DNA of 64,000 nt from Sandaracinus amylolyticus (GTDB taxonomy: Bacteria; Myxococcota_A; Polyangia; Polyangiales; Sandaracinaceae). A program made the translations under genes and the position numbers. The stretch spans positions 7,564,001-7,628,000 of the forward strand of contig NZ_CP011125.1 of the NCBI RefSeq assembly GCF_000737325.1, read 5' to 3'. Below the pieces are notes generated by a model. It ran no database searches. It was not told the origin of the DNA and saw nothing but the letters and a program-made list of their open reading frames with translations. Below are positions 8,479 to 16,841 of this stretch, in pieces (position 1 is the first letter of the stretch; each line of letters starts with the position of its first letter).

Positions 8479-8556
8479 GCTTCGCGTTCGCCCCGATGAA
8501 GGGCGAGACGAGCGTTCGCGTGTAGCCCGGCTCGTGAAGCGGGCGAACGCGAAGCG
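8479..8556. repeat. 15-16-bp inverted repeat in the gene-free block
   Basis: Bases 8479-8493 (GCTTCGCGTTCGCCC) are mirrored by 8541-8555, extendable by one base pair outward. A nested alternative pairing exists between CCGGGCT (8470-8476) and AGCCCGG (8524-8530). Nothing here looks coding. It may be part of the same repeat-rich tract as the elements on either side. Confidence 0.6.
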
Positions 8557-8641
8557 CTCGCTCGATTCGCGAGACGGCCGCGAGCACCGCGACCGAGGCC
8601 ATCCACGTCGCATCGGCGCCATCCTCCACGCATCTCGCGAT

Positions 8642-8893
8642 GCGACCCATCGCGCAGGGGCTCTTCGCGATCGGCGCGACCCGTACTTCCCATCGCGCAG
8701 GGGCTCTTCTCGAGCGGCGCGACCCGTACTTCCCTTCGCGTAGGGGCTCTTCGCGATCGGCGCGACCCGTACTTCCCATCGCGCAGGGGCTCTTCGCGAT
8801 CGGCGCCACCCGTACTTCCCATCGCGCAGGGGCTCTTCGCCACCGGCGCGACCCCTGCTCGCGGGCACGAAGGGGCTCCCGCGCCGGGCGCGA
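8642..8893. repeat. 43-bp tandem repeat array
   Basis: The landmark GCGACCC (GCCACCC in one copy) recurs at 8676, 8719, 8762, 8805 and 8848, exactly 43 bases apart. Degenerate copies lie on both sides. Each unit can form ATCGCG/CGCGAT pairing. Copies are directly adjacent with no unique spacers, so this is not CRISPR. Because 43 is not a multiple of 3, each unit changes reading frame and the long ORFs crossing it are artefacts. Confidence 0.88.
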
Positions 8894-8924
8894 CCCCTGC
8901 TCCCGATCGGCGCGACCCCTCGTT

Positions 8925-8988
8925 CCGACCTCGCAGGGGCTCTCTCCGACCTCGCAGGGGCTCTTTCCGACCGCGCAGGGGCTCTTCC
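8925..8988. repeat. 21-bp tandem repeat, three copies
   Basis: CCGACCTCGCAGGGGCTCT, with one base changed in the last copy, starts at 8925, 8946 and 8967. It shares the GCAGGGGCTCTT core with the preceding 43-bp units and probably derives from them. It ends about 80 bases before the 3' end of the gene at 9069. Confidence 0.8.
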
Positions 8989-9068
8989 GGACTGCGCCGC
9001 CCCTCTTCTCGACCGCTTCGAGTGTGCGGAACGATTGGAGATTTCGGCGCAGTCCCAGAATCGAGACA

Positions 9069-9803
9069 TCAGCAGTCGGCGAGCAGCGCGGCGAGGTCGC
9101 GATCGTCGCGGCACGCGCGGCGGATCAGCGCGCGGAGGGCCGACCACTTCACCTTCTGGGCGTGCACCGCCGCCGCCTCGCGCGCCGTGGCCTCCGCGGC
9201 GCGCGGCGAGTTGCGCCCGCTCGCCGCGACCTCGGTCGCGTCCTCTCCGAGCGCGCGCAGCGCCGACGCGTCGAGCCCGCGCGCCGCGAGCGCGCGGACG
9301 ATCCGGGGCCGCGACGCCAGCGTCTCGCACAGCGCCGCGAGGCCCTCGGCGCGCGTCGGGACGTCGCTCCTCTCGACGCGCTCGATCTTTCGGATCGTCG
9401 TCGCCTCCGACTCGCTCGTCGGCTCGACCGGGACGTCGTGGGTGCGCATGCGGTAGCGCGCGAACGAGAGCTTCGCGAGGAACGTCGCGTCCTCGCCGTG
9501 GCCCGCGACCTGGAGGTCGTGCGCCACCGCCGGCAGCGTCGCCGCGAGGTCGTCCTCGCGCTCCGTGACGTCCGCCGCGCTGCGCGCGCGCCCCGCGCGC
9601 TCGACGTGGTGCTCGGCGAGCTGCGCCTGCTGCTCGCGATCCGCCGCCTTGGCTTCGTCGCCGTGCCGGATGATCTCGTCGAGATCCGCCTCGGTCAGCC
9701 GCGCGCCGCGCAGCCACGCGCTCCCCCTCGCCTTCAGCGCGCGCGCAAGCTCCGCGCGCTTGGCGATCCGCGGTGTGTACCAGTCCGCGACACCCTTGGT
9801 CAT
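9069..9803 (-). CDS. Hypothetical protein, unknown family
   Basis: 244 residues from the ATG at 9803. The long in-frame extension upstream runs antisense to the TonB-receptor gene and is rejected. The protein is mostly alpha-helical, charged and Ala-rich, with no signal peptide, membrane segment or recognised motif. It opens MTKGVADWYTPRIAKRAELA. The middle (about residues 70-110) holds FLAKLSFARYRMRTH; the C-terminal half has short Ala/Arg/Glu-rich helices. It is divergent from the TonB-receptor gene across 225 bases and convergent with PAP2 across the repeat block. Confidence 0.6.
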   Translation of the reverse strand: MTKGVADWYTPRIAKRAELARALKARGSAWLRGARLTEADLDEIIRHGDEAKAADREQQAQLAEHHVERAGRARSAADVTEREDDLAATLPAVAHDLQVAGHGEDATFLAKLSFARYRMRTHDVPVEPTSESEATTIRKIERVERSDVPTRAEGLAALCETLASRPRIVRALAARGLDASALRALGEDATEVAASGRNSPRAAEATAREAAAVHAQKVKWSALRALIRRACRDDRDLAALLADC

Positions 9804-9923
9804 CGCTCTGCCCCTCCTCGCGCCGGCCCCCGCCGGCACACGGAGGTCGGCTATCACGCAGGGCGACGGCGCGGCAAGGCGGCGGGCGAATTCAACGGCT
9901 CGCTGCGCAGCCGGCTCCCGTCC

Positions 9924-9940
9924 GTGCCCGAGACGGGCAC
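9924..9940. promoter_or_regulatory. Palindrome in the divergent 9803/10029 region
   Basis: GTGCCCG-AGA-CGGGCAC is a perfect 7-bp inverted repeat with a 3-base centre, about 90 bases upstream of the TonB-receptor-like start. It could be an operator for either divergent gene. Confidence 0.3.
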
Positions 9941-10028
9941 TCCCGTCCGCCCGCTGCTTCGCGAGCACTCCTGTCGAGTCGCGAAATCGGATGCAACGCG
10001 GGGCGAGGTCGCTCCCACCAAGAGCCCC

Positions 10029-12362
10029 GTGCCGCGCCGATGGCTCGTGCTCTTCGCGCTCGTGTCCGCGCTCGCCTCGCCCGCGAGCGCGCAGGAGGCG
10101 CGCGTTCCCCCACGCGTGATCGAGCTCCCCGAGCTGGTCTTGCCCGAGGGCGCCGCGATCTCGGAGCTGGAGCTGGTCGTGATCGTCGCGATCGACGGCA
10201 GCGCGCAGCTCGAGGGGTGCGACCACGAGGCGAGCGTGTGCGACGCGGCGCGCGACGTGATCGCGCGCGCGCGCTTCGAGCCCGCGCGCGTCGGAGATCG
10301 TGTGGTCGCCGCGCGCGCCCGCGTGCTGCTGCGTCCGCCCGAGCCCGAGCCCGAGCCCGAGGCGCCGGCGCCCGATCCCGAGCCGCCGGCGAGCGAGCCG
10401 CCACCGTCCGAGCCCGAGCCGATCGCCGATCCCGGCCCGCCCGCGAGCGATCCGCCACCGCCCGAAGGCGAGCCGCTCTTCTCGGCGCGCGCGCGCACCC
10501 CGCTGCCCGCCGGCACGCGGCGCTTCGAGCTCGCCGAGATCCGCGACGTGCCCGGCGCATTCGGCGATCCCTTCCGCGCGCTCGAGGCGATGCCCGGCGT
10601 GACCCCCGTCGCCACCGGCGTGCCCTACGTCTACGTGCGCGGCGCGCCGCCCGCGAGCTCGCTCTACGTCTACGACGACCTGCCGCTGCCGATGCTCTTC
10701 CACCTCGGCATCGGGCCCGCGGTGATCCACCCGCGCATGCTCGGTCCGGTGCGCCTCCACGCGGGCGTCGCGCCCGCGCGCTACGGGCGTCATCTCGGCG
10801 GCGTGATCGTGGGCGAGGGCCCCGACCCGCGCGCGATCGATCGGGTCGCGGGCGAGCTCGAGGTGCGCCTCCTCGACGCGAACGGCTACGTCGAGGCGCC
10901 GGTGCTCGGCGGCGAGGTGATGGGCGCGGTGCGCGTCGGGTACCCGGGGCTCGTGCTCTCGCTGATCACCGACGACGTCGAGCTCGTCTACGGCGACTAC
11001 CAGCTGCGCGGGCGCGTGCCGGTCTCGACGCAAGAAGAGCTGCGCCTCGTGTGGATCGGCTCGTTCGATCGCCTGGCGGTCCGCACCAGCGAGACCACGA
11101 CGACGATCACCACCGTGCAGTTCCACCGCGGCGAGGTGCGCTTCGTGCGGCGGCTCGGCGGCGGCGCGGAGCTCGGGCTCGCGCTGCGCGCCGGCTTCGA
11201 GGAGAGCTCGGTCGGCACCGACGATCCCAACGCGCTCTCGCTCGCGATCGCGGCGACCACCATCGGGCCGCGGCTCTGGGTCTCGCTGGTGGAGGGGCCG
11301 GTGCGGCTGCGCCTCGGCGCCGACGCGATCGGCTCGTTCGGGCGCCCGCTGCCGCCCGTCGACGTCGGGAGCTTCGACCCGTTCCGCTACGACGGAGTGT
11401 TCTCGGACAGCGCGGTGCGCAGCACGTCGGGCGCGTTCGCCGAGCTGATCTGGGCGATCGATCCCACGTGGTCGATCGAGGTCGGCGGGCGCTTCGATCT
11501 CTGGACCGCGGGACGCTACGCGACGGGCGCGCTCGATCCGCGGCTGCGCGTGACGGCGCGGGTGCTCGACGCGCTGGAGCTCCACGTCGGCGGCGCGATC
11601 GTGCGACAGCCCGCGACCTTCCTGGTGCCGCTGCCCGGCGTGGCCGACGTGCCGCTGCTGCGAGGCCTGCAGACCGCCTACCAGGCGGAGATCGGCGCGC
11701 GCTACGAGCACCCGCTCTTCGAGGCGGAGCTCCAGCTCTTCGCGCACCGCTACGAGGGGCTCGCGTTCGTCGACTTCTTCCTGCTCGCCGCGAGCACGCA
11801 GGAGATCTGTGCGCGCCCCGGCGGTGGGTGCCAGCACATCGACGGAGTGCCGCGCACCGACGGCACGTCGTGGGGCGGCGAGCTCTTCGTGCGGATGCCG
11901 CCGTCGAACGACATCCCGGTCAACGGCTGGATCAGCTACACGCTCGCGTGGAACGAGATCGACGAGCTCGCGGGCATCGCGATGCGCCCGAGCTACGACG
12001 TGCGGCACCTGCTCAACACCGTCGTGCAGTGGCACGTGGTCGACGGCTTCCACGCCGGAGTGCGCGTGCTGGTGCGCAGCGGCGCGCCGCGCGGCGTGTT
12101 CTACCAGGACGAGGTCGGCGCGACGCAGCGGCTCGAGCGCGAGCTCGACGCGTACGCGCGGCTCGACGTCCAGCTCTCGTACGCGTGGGACGCGGGCTGG
12201 GGCCGGATGCGGGTGTCGCTCGACTGGCTCAACGCGAGCTTCTCGGAGGAGCCGATCGCGCTCTCGTGCGTCAACCGCAGCGACGGCCCTCCGACCGACT
12301 GCCGACAAGAACGGACCCCGCCGATCGTCGGCCCGAACCTCGGGCTGCGGATCGAGCTCTGA
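10029..12362 (+). CDS. TonB-dependent-receptor-like outer membrane protein with N-terminal TonB_C-like domain
   Basis: 777 residues from a GTG that opens a clean signal peptide (WLVLFALVSALASPASAQ). The frame is open far upstream, but that stretch is repeat DNA and is rejected. Residues 25-100 resemble a periplasmic TonB C-terminal fold (VIVAIDGSAQLEGC, ARFEPARVGDR). A Pro/Glu-rich linker (about 102-155) follows. Then comes a receptor plug-like domain (about 165-265, with PYVYVRGAPP and ARYGRHLGGV) and a barrel of alternating strands to the C-terminus. It would sit in the outer membrane; the substrate is unknown. The gene for an RCC1 lipoprotein starts 8 bases after its stop, so the two form an operon. 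Confidence 0.75.
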   Translation: MPRRWLVLFALVSALASPASAQEARVPPRVIELPELVLPEGAAISELELVVIVAIDGSAQLEGCDHEASVCDAARDVIARARFEPARVGDRVVAARARVLLRPPEPEPEPEAPAPDPEPPASEPPPSEPEPIADPGPPASDPPPPEGEPLFSARARTPLPAGTRRFELAEIRDVPGAFGDPFRALEAMPGVTPVATGVPYVYVRGAPPASSLYVYDDLPLPMLFHLGIGPAVIHPRMLGPVRLHAGVAPARYGRHLGGVIVGEGPDPRAIDRVAGELEVRLLDANGYVEAPVLGGEVMGAVRVGYPGLVLSLITDDVELVYGDYQLRGRVPVSTQEELRLVWIGSFDRLAVRTSETTTTITTVQFHRGEVRFVRRLGGGAELGLALRAGFEESSVGTDDPNALSLAIAATTIGPRLWVSLVEGPVRLRLGADAIGSFGRPLPPVDVGSFDPFRYDGVFSDSAVRSTSGAFAELIWAIDPTWSIEVGGRFDLWTAGRYATGALDPRLRVTARVLDALELHVGGAIVRQPATFLVPLPGVADVPLLRGLQTAYQAEIGARYEHPLFEAELQLFAHRYEGLAFVDFFLLAASTQEICARPGGGCQHIDGVPRTDGTSWGGELFVRMPPSNDIPVNGWISYTLAWNEIDELAGIAMRPSYDVRHLLNTVVQWHVVDGFHAGVRVLVRSGAPRGVFYQDEVGATQRLERELDAYARLDVQLSYAWDAGWGRMRVSLDWLNASFSEEPIALSCVNRSDGPPTDCRQERTPPIVGPNLGLRIEL

Positions 12363-12370
12363 GGCCTGCC

Positions 12371-13627
12371 ATGCTGCGCAATCCGACACTGCTGCTCCTG
12401 GTCTTCGCGCTCGGGTGCACCTTCGAGCTGAACGGGCCGACCCCGCGGATCGACGCGGGCCCGGACGAGATCACGTGCGAGCAGGCGGGCGACTGCGTGA
12501 TCGGGATCGTCGCGGCGGGCCAGCGTCACACCTGCGTCGCGGTCGACCAGGACGCGGTGTGCTTCGGCGAGAACGCACACGGGCAGTCACGCCCCGAGGT
12601 GCGCGACGCGATCGCCGCGATGGGGCGGGTCGATCAGCGCGTCGACTCGTGGGGCGGCAGGCCGACGCTCTCGGCCGGGATGGCGCAGACGTGCGCGACG
12701 TACTCGGGATATCCGATCTGCTGGGGCCGCGAGGACGTCGTGGGCGGCGCGCCGAGCCCTCGGCTCGTCGCGCGCGGCGACGGCGTGTGGAACGGGATCG
12801 AGAGCGGCACGCTGCACCAGTGCTGGACCCAGGACGTGTTCGACGACGCCGGCGTTCCGGAGCGCCACCTGCGGTGCAGCGGCGCCTGGGACGGGCTGCG
12901 GTTCGGCGTCGCGGCGCCGGAGCCGGTCGAGCTCGAGCCCCCGGTGTCGAGCCACGCGTGGAACGGTCTCGTGGTCGTCGGCGGGTTCCGCACCTGCGCG
13001 GGCGTGTTCGACTTCGGCGACGGGAGCGAGGAGGCGTGGTGCTGGGGCGGCGTGCCGCCCGAGGGACCGTGGGAGGACGGCGCGTGGCGCGAGGCGCCGC
13101 ACCGCGAGCCGCTCGGAGATCGCGGGATCAGCGCGCTCGGCGCGACCCACGCGTGTGTGCTCGTGTTCGACGAGGTGACGCGCGCGTCGAGCCTGGAGTG
13201 CTGGGGCGCGAACGAGCACGGCGAGCTGGGCGTGCCGCCCGGCGAGGAGCCGCGCGGCGCGCGGGTGCGCGTCCCGTTCGCGCTCGAGAGCCCCTCGCAC
13301 GTGTGCGTCGGCGGCGAGGTGCGGGTCGACGACGGGGTGGTCTCGTACGGCGCGCCGCACACCTGCGCGCTCGACGCGCTGGGCGTCGTCTGCTGGGGCG
13401 CCAACGATCGCGGGCAGTCCGGCGCACCGCCGAGCGAAGGGGCGCTGGCGCCGCGTCGCGTCGAGGGGCCCACGCAGGTCGCCGCGATCGCGTGCGGCGG
13501 CGCGCACACGTGCGCCGCGACCATGACGAACGAGCTCTGGTGCTGGGGCGCGAACGAGCACGGCCAGCTCGGCTCGCCCCCGTCCGAGCCCCGCGCGCCC
13601 CACCGCGTGACGCTGCGGTTCCGCTGA
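12371..13627 (+). CDS. RCC1-repeat lipoprotein
   Basis: 418 residues from the ATG at 12371. The signal peptide ends in lipobox ALGC (Cys16). The mature part is a run of about 50-residue RCC1-type blades marked by HTCA/HTCV and CWGxNxxGQ/EL, for example CFGENAHGQ, CWGANEHGEL, CWGANDRGQ and CWGANEHGQL. Paired Cys in each blade suggest disulfides. RCC1 folds are beta-propellers that bind partners. Being 8 bases downstream of the receptor-like gene suggests a surface partner of that barrel, which is inference. Confidence 0.85.
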   Translation: MLRNPTLLLLVFALGCTFELNGPTPRIDAGPDEITCEQAGDCVIGIVAAGQRHTCVAVDQDAVCFGENAHGQSRPEVRDAIAAMGRVDQRVDSWGGRPTLSAGMAQTCATYSGYPICWGREDVVGGAPSPRLVARGDGVWNGIESGTLHQCWTQDVFDDAGVPERHLRCSGAWDGLRFGVAAPEPVELEPPVSSHAWNGLVVVGGFRTCAGVFDFGDGSEEAWCWGGVPPEGPWEDGAWREAPHREPLGDRGISALGATHACVLVFDEVTRASSLECWGANEHGELGVPPGEEPRGARVRVPFALESPSHVCVGGEVRVDDGVVSYGAPHTCALDALGVVCWGANDRGQSGAPPSEGALAPRRVEGPTQVAAIACGGAHTCAATMTNELWCWGANEHGQLGSPPSEPRAPHRVTLRFR

Positions 13628-13660
13628 TCTCGACGCGACCGAGCGGGGCTGGGGCGCAGC

Positions 13661-13844
13661 GCGCGGAGCGGCCGGGGTCGACAGGGGGGCGGGGAAGCGC
13701 GGAGCGGCCGGGGTCGACAGGGGGGCGGGGAAGCGCGGAGCGGCCGGGGTCGACAGGGGGGCGCGCGGAAGCGCGGAGCGGCCGGGGTCGACAGGGGGGC
13801 GGGGAAGCGCGGAGCGGCCGGGGTCGACAGGGGGCGGAGCCCCC
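13661..13844. repeat. 36-bp tandem repeat array with terminal hairpin
   Basis: GCGCGGAGCGGCCGGGGTCG begins units at 13661, 13697, 13733, 13771 and 13807; one unit has 2 extra bases. The array ends in the hairpin GGGGGC-GGA-GCCCCC (13830-13844). It fills the 225-base gap between the RCC1 gene and the convergent gene at 13853. The hairpin could end transcription, though no T-tract follows. Confidence 0.88.
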
Positions 13845-13852
13845 GGGGAAAC

Positions 13853-14470
13853 TCAGTGCGGGGGCGTCGCCGCGATGCCCTCGCGCGCGATGCGGCTCAT
13901 GCGCGACGCCCACTCGATCGCGAGCCGCACCGCGTCGAGCTCCACGTGATCGAGCACCATCGCGATGGTGGGGCGGCGCGGATCCTGGGCGCGCACCATC
14001 GCCGCGAACGCGCCGCTCGCGAGGAGCAGATCCTGGATCTCGCGATCCTCGATCCACCGCACGCACCCCGCGGGCACGCTGCCCTGCTCGACCTCGAACA
14101 CCGTGCGGAACTCCTCGGTGCCGACCCGCTCGAGCTCGCCCGCGTCCTCCGGCGGCTCGCGCCACACGGTCGCCGGCGCGAGCCGATCGGCCGCGTCGAA
14201 GCTCACCTCGAGCAGCGCGCGCGCGCTCACCTCGTCGCCCTCGGGCTCCCCGCCCGCCGAGCGCAGCACCCACGTCGCGTCGTCCTGCTCGCCGTGCAGC
14301 GAGAGCCGCCCGTCCTCGCCGATCCGCAGCTCCGCGTCGAGCAGGAGCGCGAGGTCCTCCCAGCGCGTGCGCTCGTCGCGCAGCCGCCGATGCTGCTCGA
14401 AGCGCACCGCCCCGTAGGCCGCGACGAGCAGGCCCACGAGCGAGAGCGCGACGAGCAGCACGGTGATCAT
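13853..14470 (-). CDS. Hypothetical membrane-anchored protein
   Basis: 205 residues from the ATG at 14470, which overlaps the upstream cyclophilin gene stop as ATGA. Residues 1-19 form one hydrophobic helix (MITVLLVALSLVGLLVAAY), followed by a basic stretch and a soluble domain of mixed strands and helices (LLLDAELRIGEDG, WVLRSAGGEPEG, TVFEVEQGSVP). No family is recognised. The tight overlap implies co-expression with the cyclophilin-type lipoprotein, so the soluble part probably faces the periplasm or cytoplasm from an inner-membrane anchor. Confidence 0.6.
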   Translation of the reverse strand: MITVLLVALSLVGLLVAAYGAVRFEQHRRLRDERTRWEDLALLLDAELRIGEDGRLSLHGEQDDATWVLRSAGGEPEGDEVSARALLEVSFDAADRLAPATVWREPPEDAGELERVGTEEFRTVFEVEQGSVPAGCVRWIEDREIQDLLLASGAFAAMVRAQDPRRPTIAMVLDHVELDAVRLAIEWASRMSRIAREGIAATPPH

Positions 14471-15327
14471 CGCGCCGGTCGTCCTCCGCCCGCGCCGTCC
14501 GCGATGCGCGCGCTGCGGATGTAGTCGAGGTCCGGGAACTCCGCGCGCAGGTACGTGTTGCCCTCGCGCTGGATGCGCGCCTGGGCGGGGCCACGTCCGC
14601 TCGGCGCGCCCTCGCCGTAGCCGCTGTGGAGGCGGTCGACGGTCGCCATGTCGAGCACGCGACCGAAGGGCGCGAAGCCCATCCCGTCGAGCCGCGAGTT
14701 GTCGACGAGGTTGATGAAGAACTGGGTGGTGCGCGAGCCCGGGCCGGCCATCGCGTAGCTCACCATGCCGCGCGTGTTGTGCTGCACGACCGGGTCGTCG
14801 GGGATGCTCGCGCGCTGCCACGCGGCGGCGACGGTGGGGTTCCCGTGGATGCCGCCCTGGGCCATGAAGCCGTCGATGACGCGGAAGAACGCGACGTCGC
14901 CGAAGAAGCCCGCGCGCACGAGGTTGTAGAAGCGGTCCGCGCCGTTCGGCGCCCAGTCGCGGTGGACCTCGATGCGGATCGGGCCCTCGGTGGTGTCGAG
15001 CTCGGCGACGAACACGTCGGGGGCGCGCTCGGTGAGCTGCGAGGGGTTCATGAGGCGGGGATCGATCGCGGCCTGCGGCTGCGCCTGGACCTCGACGACC
15101 GGCGGATCTCCCGCGGGTCGCGCCGGGCCTTCGATCTGGACCGGGCGCTCGCGCGCGGGCACCTGCTCGGCGCGCTGCTCGCGATCCTCGGCCGACGCGC
15201 GCGTCGGCCGGAAGCTCGGCTCGTCCTGCCCACCACAGCCCGCGAGCGCGAGAAGCGCCGCGATGCTCACGAGGCGCGTCAGCGTCGCGAGCCGTCCGAA
15301 GTTCGTTCCACGATTCACGGTGATCAC
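14467..15327 (-). CDS. Cyclophilin-type peptidyl-prolyl isomerase, lipoprotein
   Basis: 286 residues from a GTG at 15327; a second GTG at 15318 is equally possible. The signal peptide ends in lipobox LAGC, followed by a Pro/Gln/Arg-rich linker to about residue 100. The rest is a cyclophilin domain: NGADRFYNLVRAGFF, FFRVIDGFMAQGG, SYAMAGPGSRTTQFFINL and FAPFGRV match the family order. It should catalyse prolyl isomerisation of envelope proteins, anchored in a membrane. Its stop overlaps the start of the downstream gene (14470) by 4 bases. Confidence 0.8.
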   Translation of the reverse strand: MITVNRGTNFGRLATLTRLVSIAALLALAGCGGQDEPSFRPTRASAEDREQRAEQVPARERPVQIEGPARPAGDPPVVEVQAQPQAAIDPRLMNPSQLTERAPDVFVAELDTTEGPIRIEVHRDWAPNGADRFYNLVRAGFFGDVAFFRVIDGFMAQGGIHGNPTVAAAWQRASIPDDPVVQHNTRGMVSYAMAGPGSRTTQFFINLVDNSRLDGMGFAPFGRVLDMATVDRLHSGYGEGAPSGRGPAQARIQREGNTYLRAEFPDLDYIRSARIADGAGGGRPAR

Positions 15328-15425
15328 CCGACCGAGATAGCAGAACGCGCGACGAGTCGCCTCGCGACCGCGGGGCGATGCACCGCGATGTAGGCGCGCC
15401 GATCGCGGGATCACCCCGCGGCGGC

Positions 15426-16055
15426 TCAGCCCGCGAGCGGGGCGCCGGTCTTCGCGCGCAGCTCGTCGATCGTGACCCCCGGGGCCGCCTCCACGAGGCG
15501 GAACCCCTCGCGGGTCACGTCGATCACCGCGAGCTCGCTGATGATGCGGTTCACGCAGCCCTTCGCGGTGAGCGGGTACGTGCACGACGCGACGAGCTTG
15601 GGCTCGCCCTCCTTCGTGACGTGCTGCGTCATCACGAGGATGCGGCGGGCGCCGCTCGCGAGATCCATCGCGCCGCCGATGCCCATCACCTTGCCGCCGG
15701 GGATCGCCCAGTTCGCGAGGTCGCCGTTCGACGCGACCTGCATCGCGCCGAGGATCGCGAGGTCGACGTGGCCGCCGCGGATCATCCCGAAGCTCAGCGC
15801 GCTGTCGAACGTCGAGCCGCCGGGCACCACCGTGACGGTCTGCTTGCCGGCGTTGATGATCTGCGAGTCCTCTTCGCCTTCGTAGGGGAACGGCCCCATG
15901 CCGAGCAGGCCGTTCTCGCTGTGGAACCAGACGCCGAGCTCGTCGGGGAGGTAGTCGGCGACGAGCGTCGGCAGGCCGATGCCGAGGTTCACGATGCTGC
16001 CCGGCTCGATCTCGCGCGCGGCGCGCTCGGCCATCTGCTCCTTCGTCCACGGCAT
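15426..16055 (-). CDS. 3-oxoacid CoA-transferase subunit B
   Basis: Together with the upstream subunit A it should transfer CoA between succinyl-CoA (or acetyl-CoA) and acetoacetate or a related oxoacid. 209 residues, the usual length. It has the active-site SENG (HSENGLLGMG, whose Glu forms the thioester), GLPTLVADYL, the PGGSTFDSALSFGMIRGGHVD stretch in part, and the CVNRIISELAVIDV tail. It lies 3 bases downstream of subunit A. Exact acyl specificity (scoB, atoA or pcaJ) is not visible. Confidence 0.88.
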   Translation of the reverse strand: MPWTKEQMAERAAREIEPGSIVNLGIGLPTLVADYLPDELGVWFHSENGLLGMGPFPYEGEEDSQIINAGKQTVTVVPGGSTFDSALSFGMIRGGHVDLAILGAMQVASNGDLANWAIPGGKVMGIGGAMDLASGARRILVMTQHVTKEGEPKLVASCTYPLTAKGCVNRIISELAVIDVTREGFRLVEAAPGVTIDELRAKTGAPLAG

Positions 16056-16058
16056 CGC

Positions 16059-16787
16059 TCAGGCGCTCCTCTTGCGGACGGTGCGGTACTCGAAGGGATC
16101 CTCGTGCTCGCGCACCTCGAGCACGTGGTGCACGAAGATGCCGGGCAGGTGCACGTCGTCGGGATCGATCGCGCCGAGCGGCACGATCTCGTCGCACTCG
16201 ACGATCGTCTGCTTCGCGGCGCTCGCCATGATCGGCGAGAAGTTGCGGGCGGTCCGCCAGAAGCGCGCGTTGCCGAACGCGTCGGCGCGGCGCGCGCGGA
16301 TCAGCGCGAAGTCGGCGGGCAGCGCGCGCTCCATCACGTAGGTGCGCCCGTCGAAGTCGCGCGTGTCCTTGCCCTCGGCGACGACGGTGCCGACGCCGGT
16401 GGGCGTGTAGAACGCGGGGATGCCCGCGCCCGCGGCGCGCATGCGCTCGACGAACGTGCCCTGCGGCACGATCTCGACCTCGACGGTGCCCGCGGCCATC
16501 GCGCGGTGCAGCGCCTCGTTGGTCCCGATGTACGAGCCGATGAAGCGGCGCACGATGCCCGCTTCGAGCCACGCGTTGAGGCCCTTGCCGAGGTTGCCCG
16601 CGTTGTTGCTGATCAGCGTGAGGTCGCGGACGCCGCGCTTCACCACGCCGGCGATCAGCGCCTCGGCGTTGCCGCAGAGACCGAAGCCGCCGACCATGAT
16701 CCGCGCGCCGTCGAACAGCGGCGCGAGCGCCTCGTCGACGCTGCTGCGCACCTTCGCGCGGTGCCTCCCCGGAGAGACCGTCGTCAT
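16059..16787 (-). CDS. 3-oxoacid CoA-transferase subunit A
   Basis: 242 residues from the ATG at 16787, chosen over an in-frame ATG at 16799. It has the glycine-rich CoA-binding segment IMVGGFGLCGNAEALI, then LISNNAGNLGKGL, FIGSYIGTN, PQGTFVERMRAAGAGIPAFYTPTGVGT and a FALIRARRADAFGNA stretch, all typical of SCOT/AtoD. It forms a heteromeric enzyme with subunit B, 3 bases downstream. The AlkZ-like gene ends 54 bases upstream on the same strand and may share a transcript. Confidence 0.88.
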   Translation of the reverse strand: MTTVSPGRHRAKVRSSVDEALAPLFDGARIMVGGFGLCGNAEALIAGVVKRGVRDLTLISNNAGNLGKGLNAWLEAGIVRRFIGSYIGTNEALHRAMAAGTVEVEIVPQGTFVERMRAAGAGIPAFYTPTGVGTVVAEGKDTRDFDGRTYVMERALPADFALIRARRADAFGNARFWRTARNFSPIMASAAKQTIVECDEIVPLGAIDPDDVHLPGIFVHHVLEVREHEDPFEYRTVRKRSA

Positions 16788-16841
16788 CCGCGCCAACATA
16801 TCGCGAGCGACGGCACGAACCAGCGTGCGCGCGGCGTTCGC

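Noticed and set aside
8642-8893. CRISPR-like array
   Set aside because: The 43-bp units are directly adjacent without unique spacers, and there are no cas genes.
8640-10028. N-terminal extension of the TonB-receptor frame upstream to 8640
   Set aside because: It runs through 43-bp tandem repeats whose period breaks the frame, and the signal peptide begins only at 10029.
9804-12389. Minus-strand ORF extension of the 9069-9803 gene
   Set aside because: It is antisense to the receptor and RCC1 genes and lacks protein-like composition; the start at 9803 is well placed.
13628-14466. Plus-strand continuation of the ORF over 11809-14466
   Set aside because: It reads through the 36-bp repeats and antisense to two minus-strand genes; no family features.
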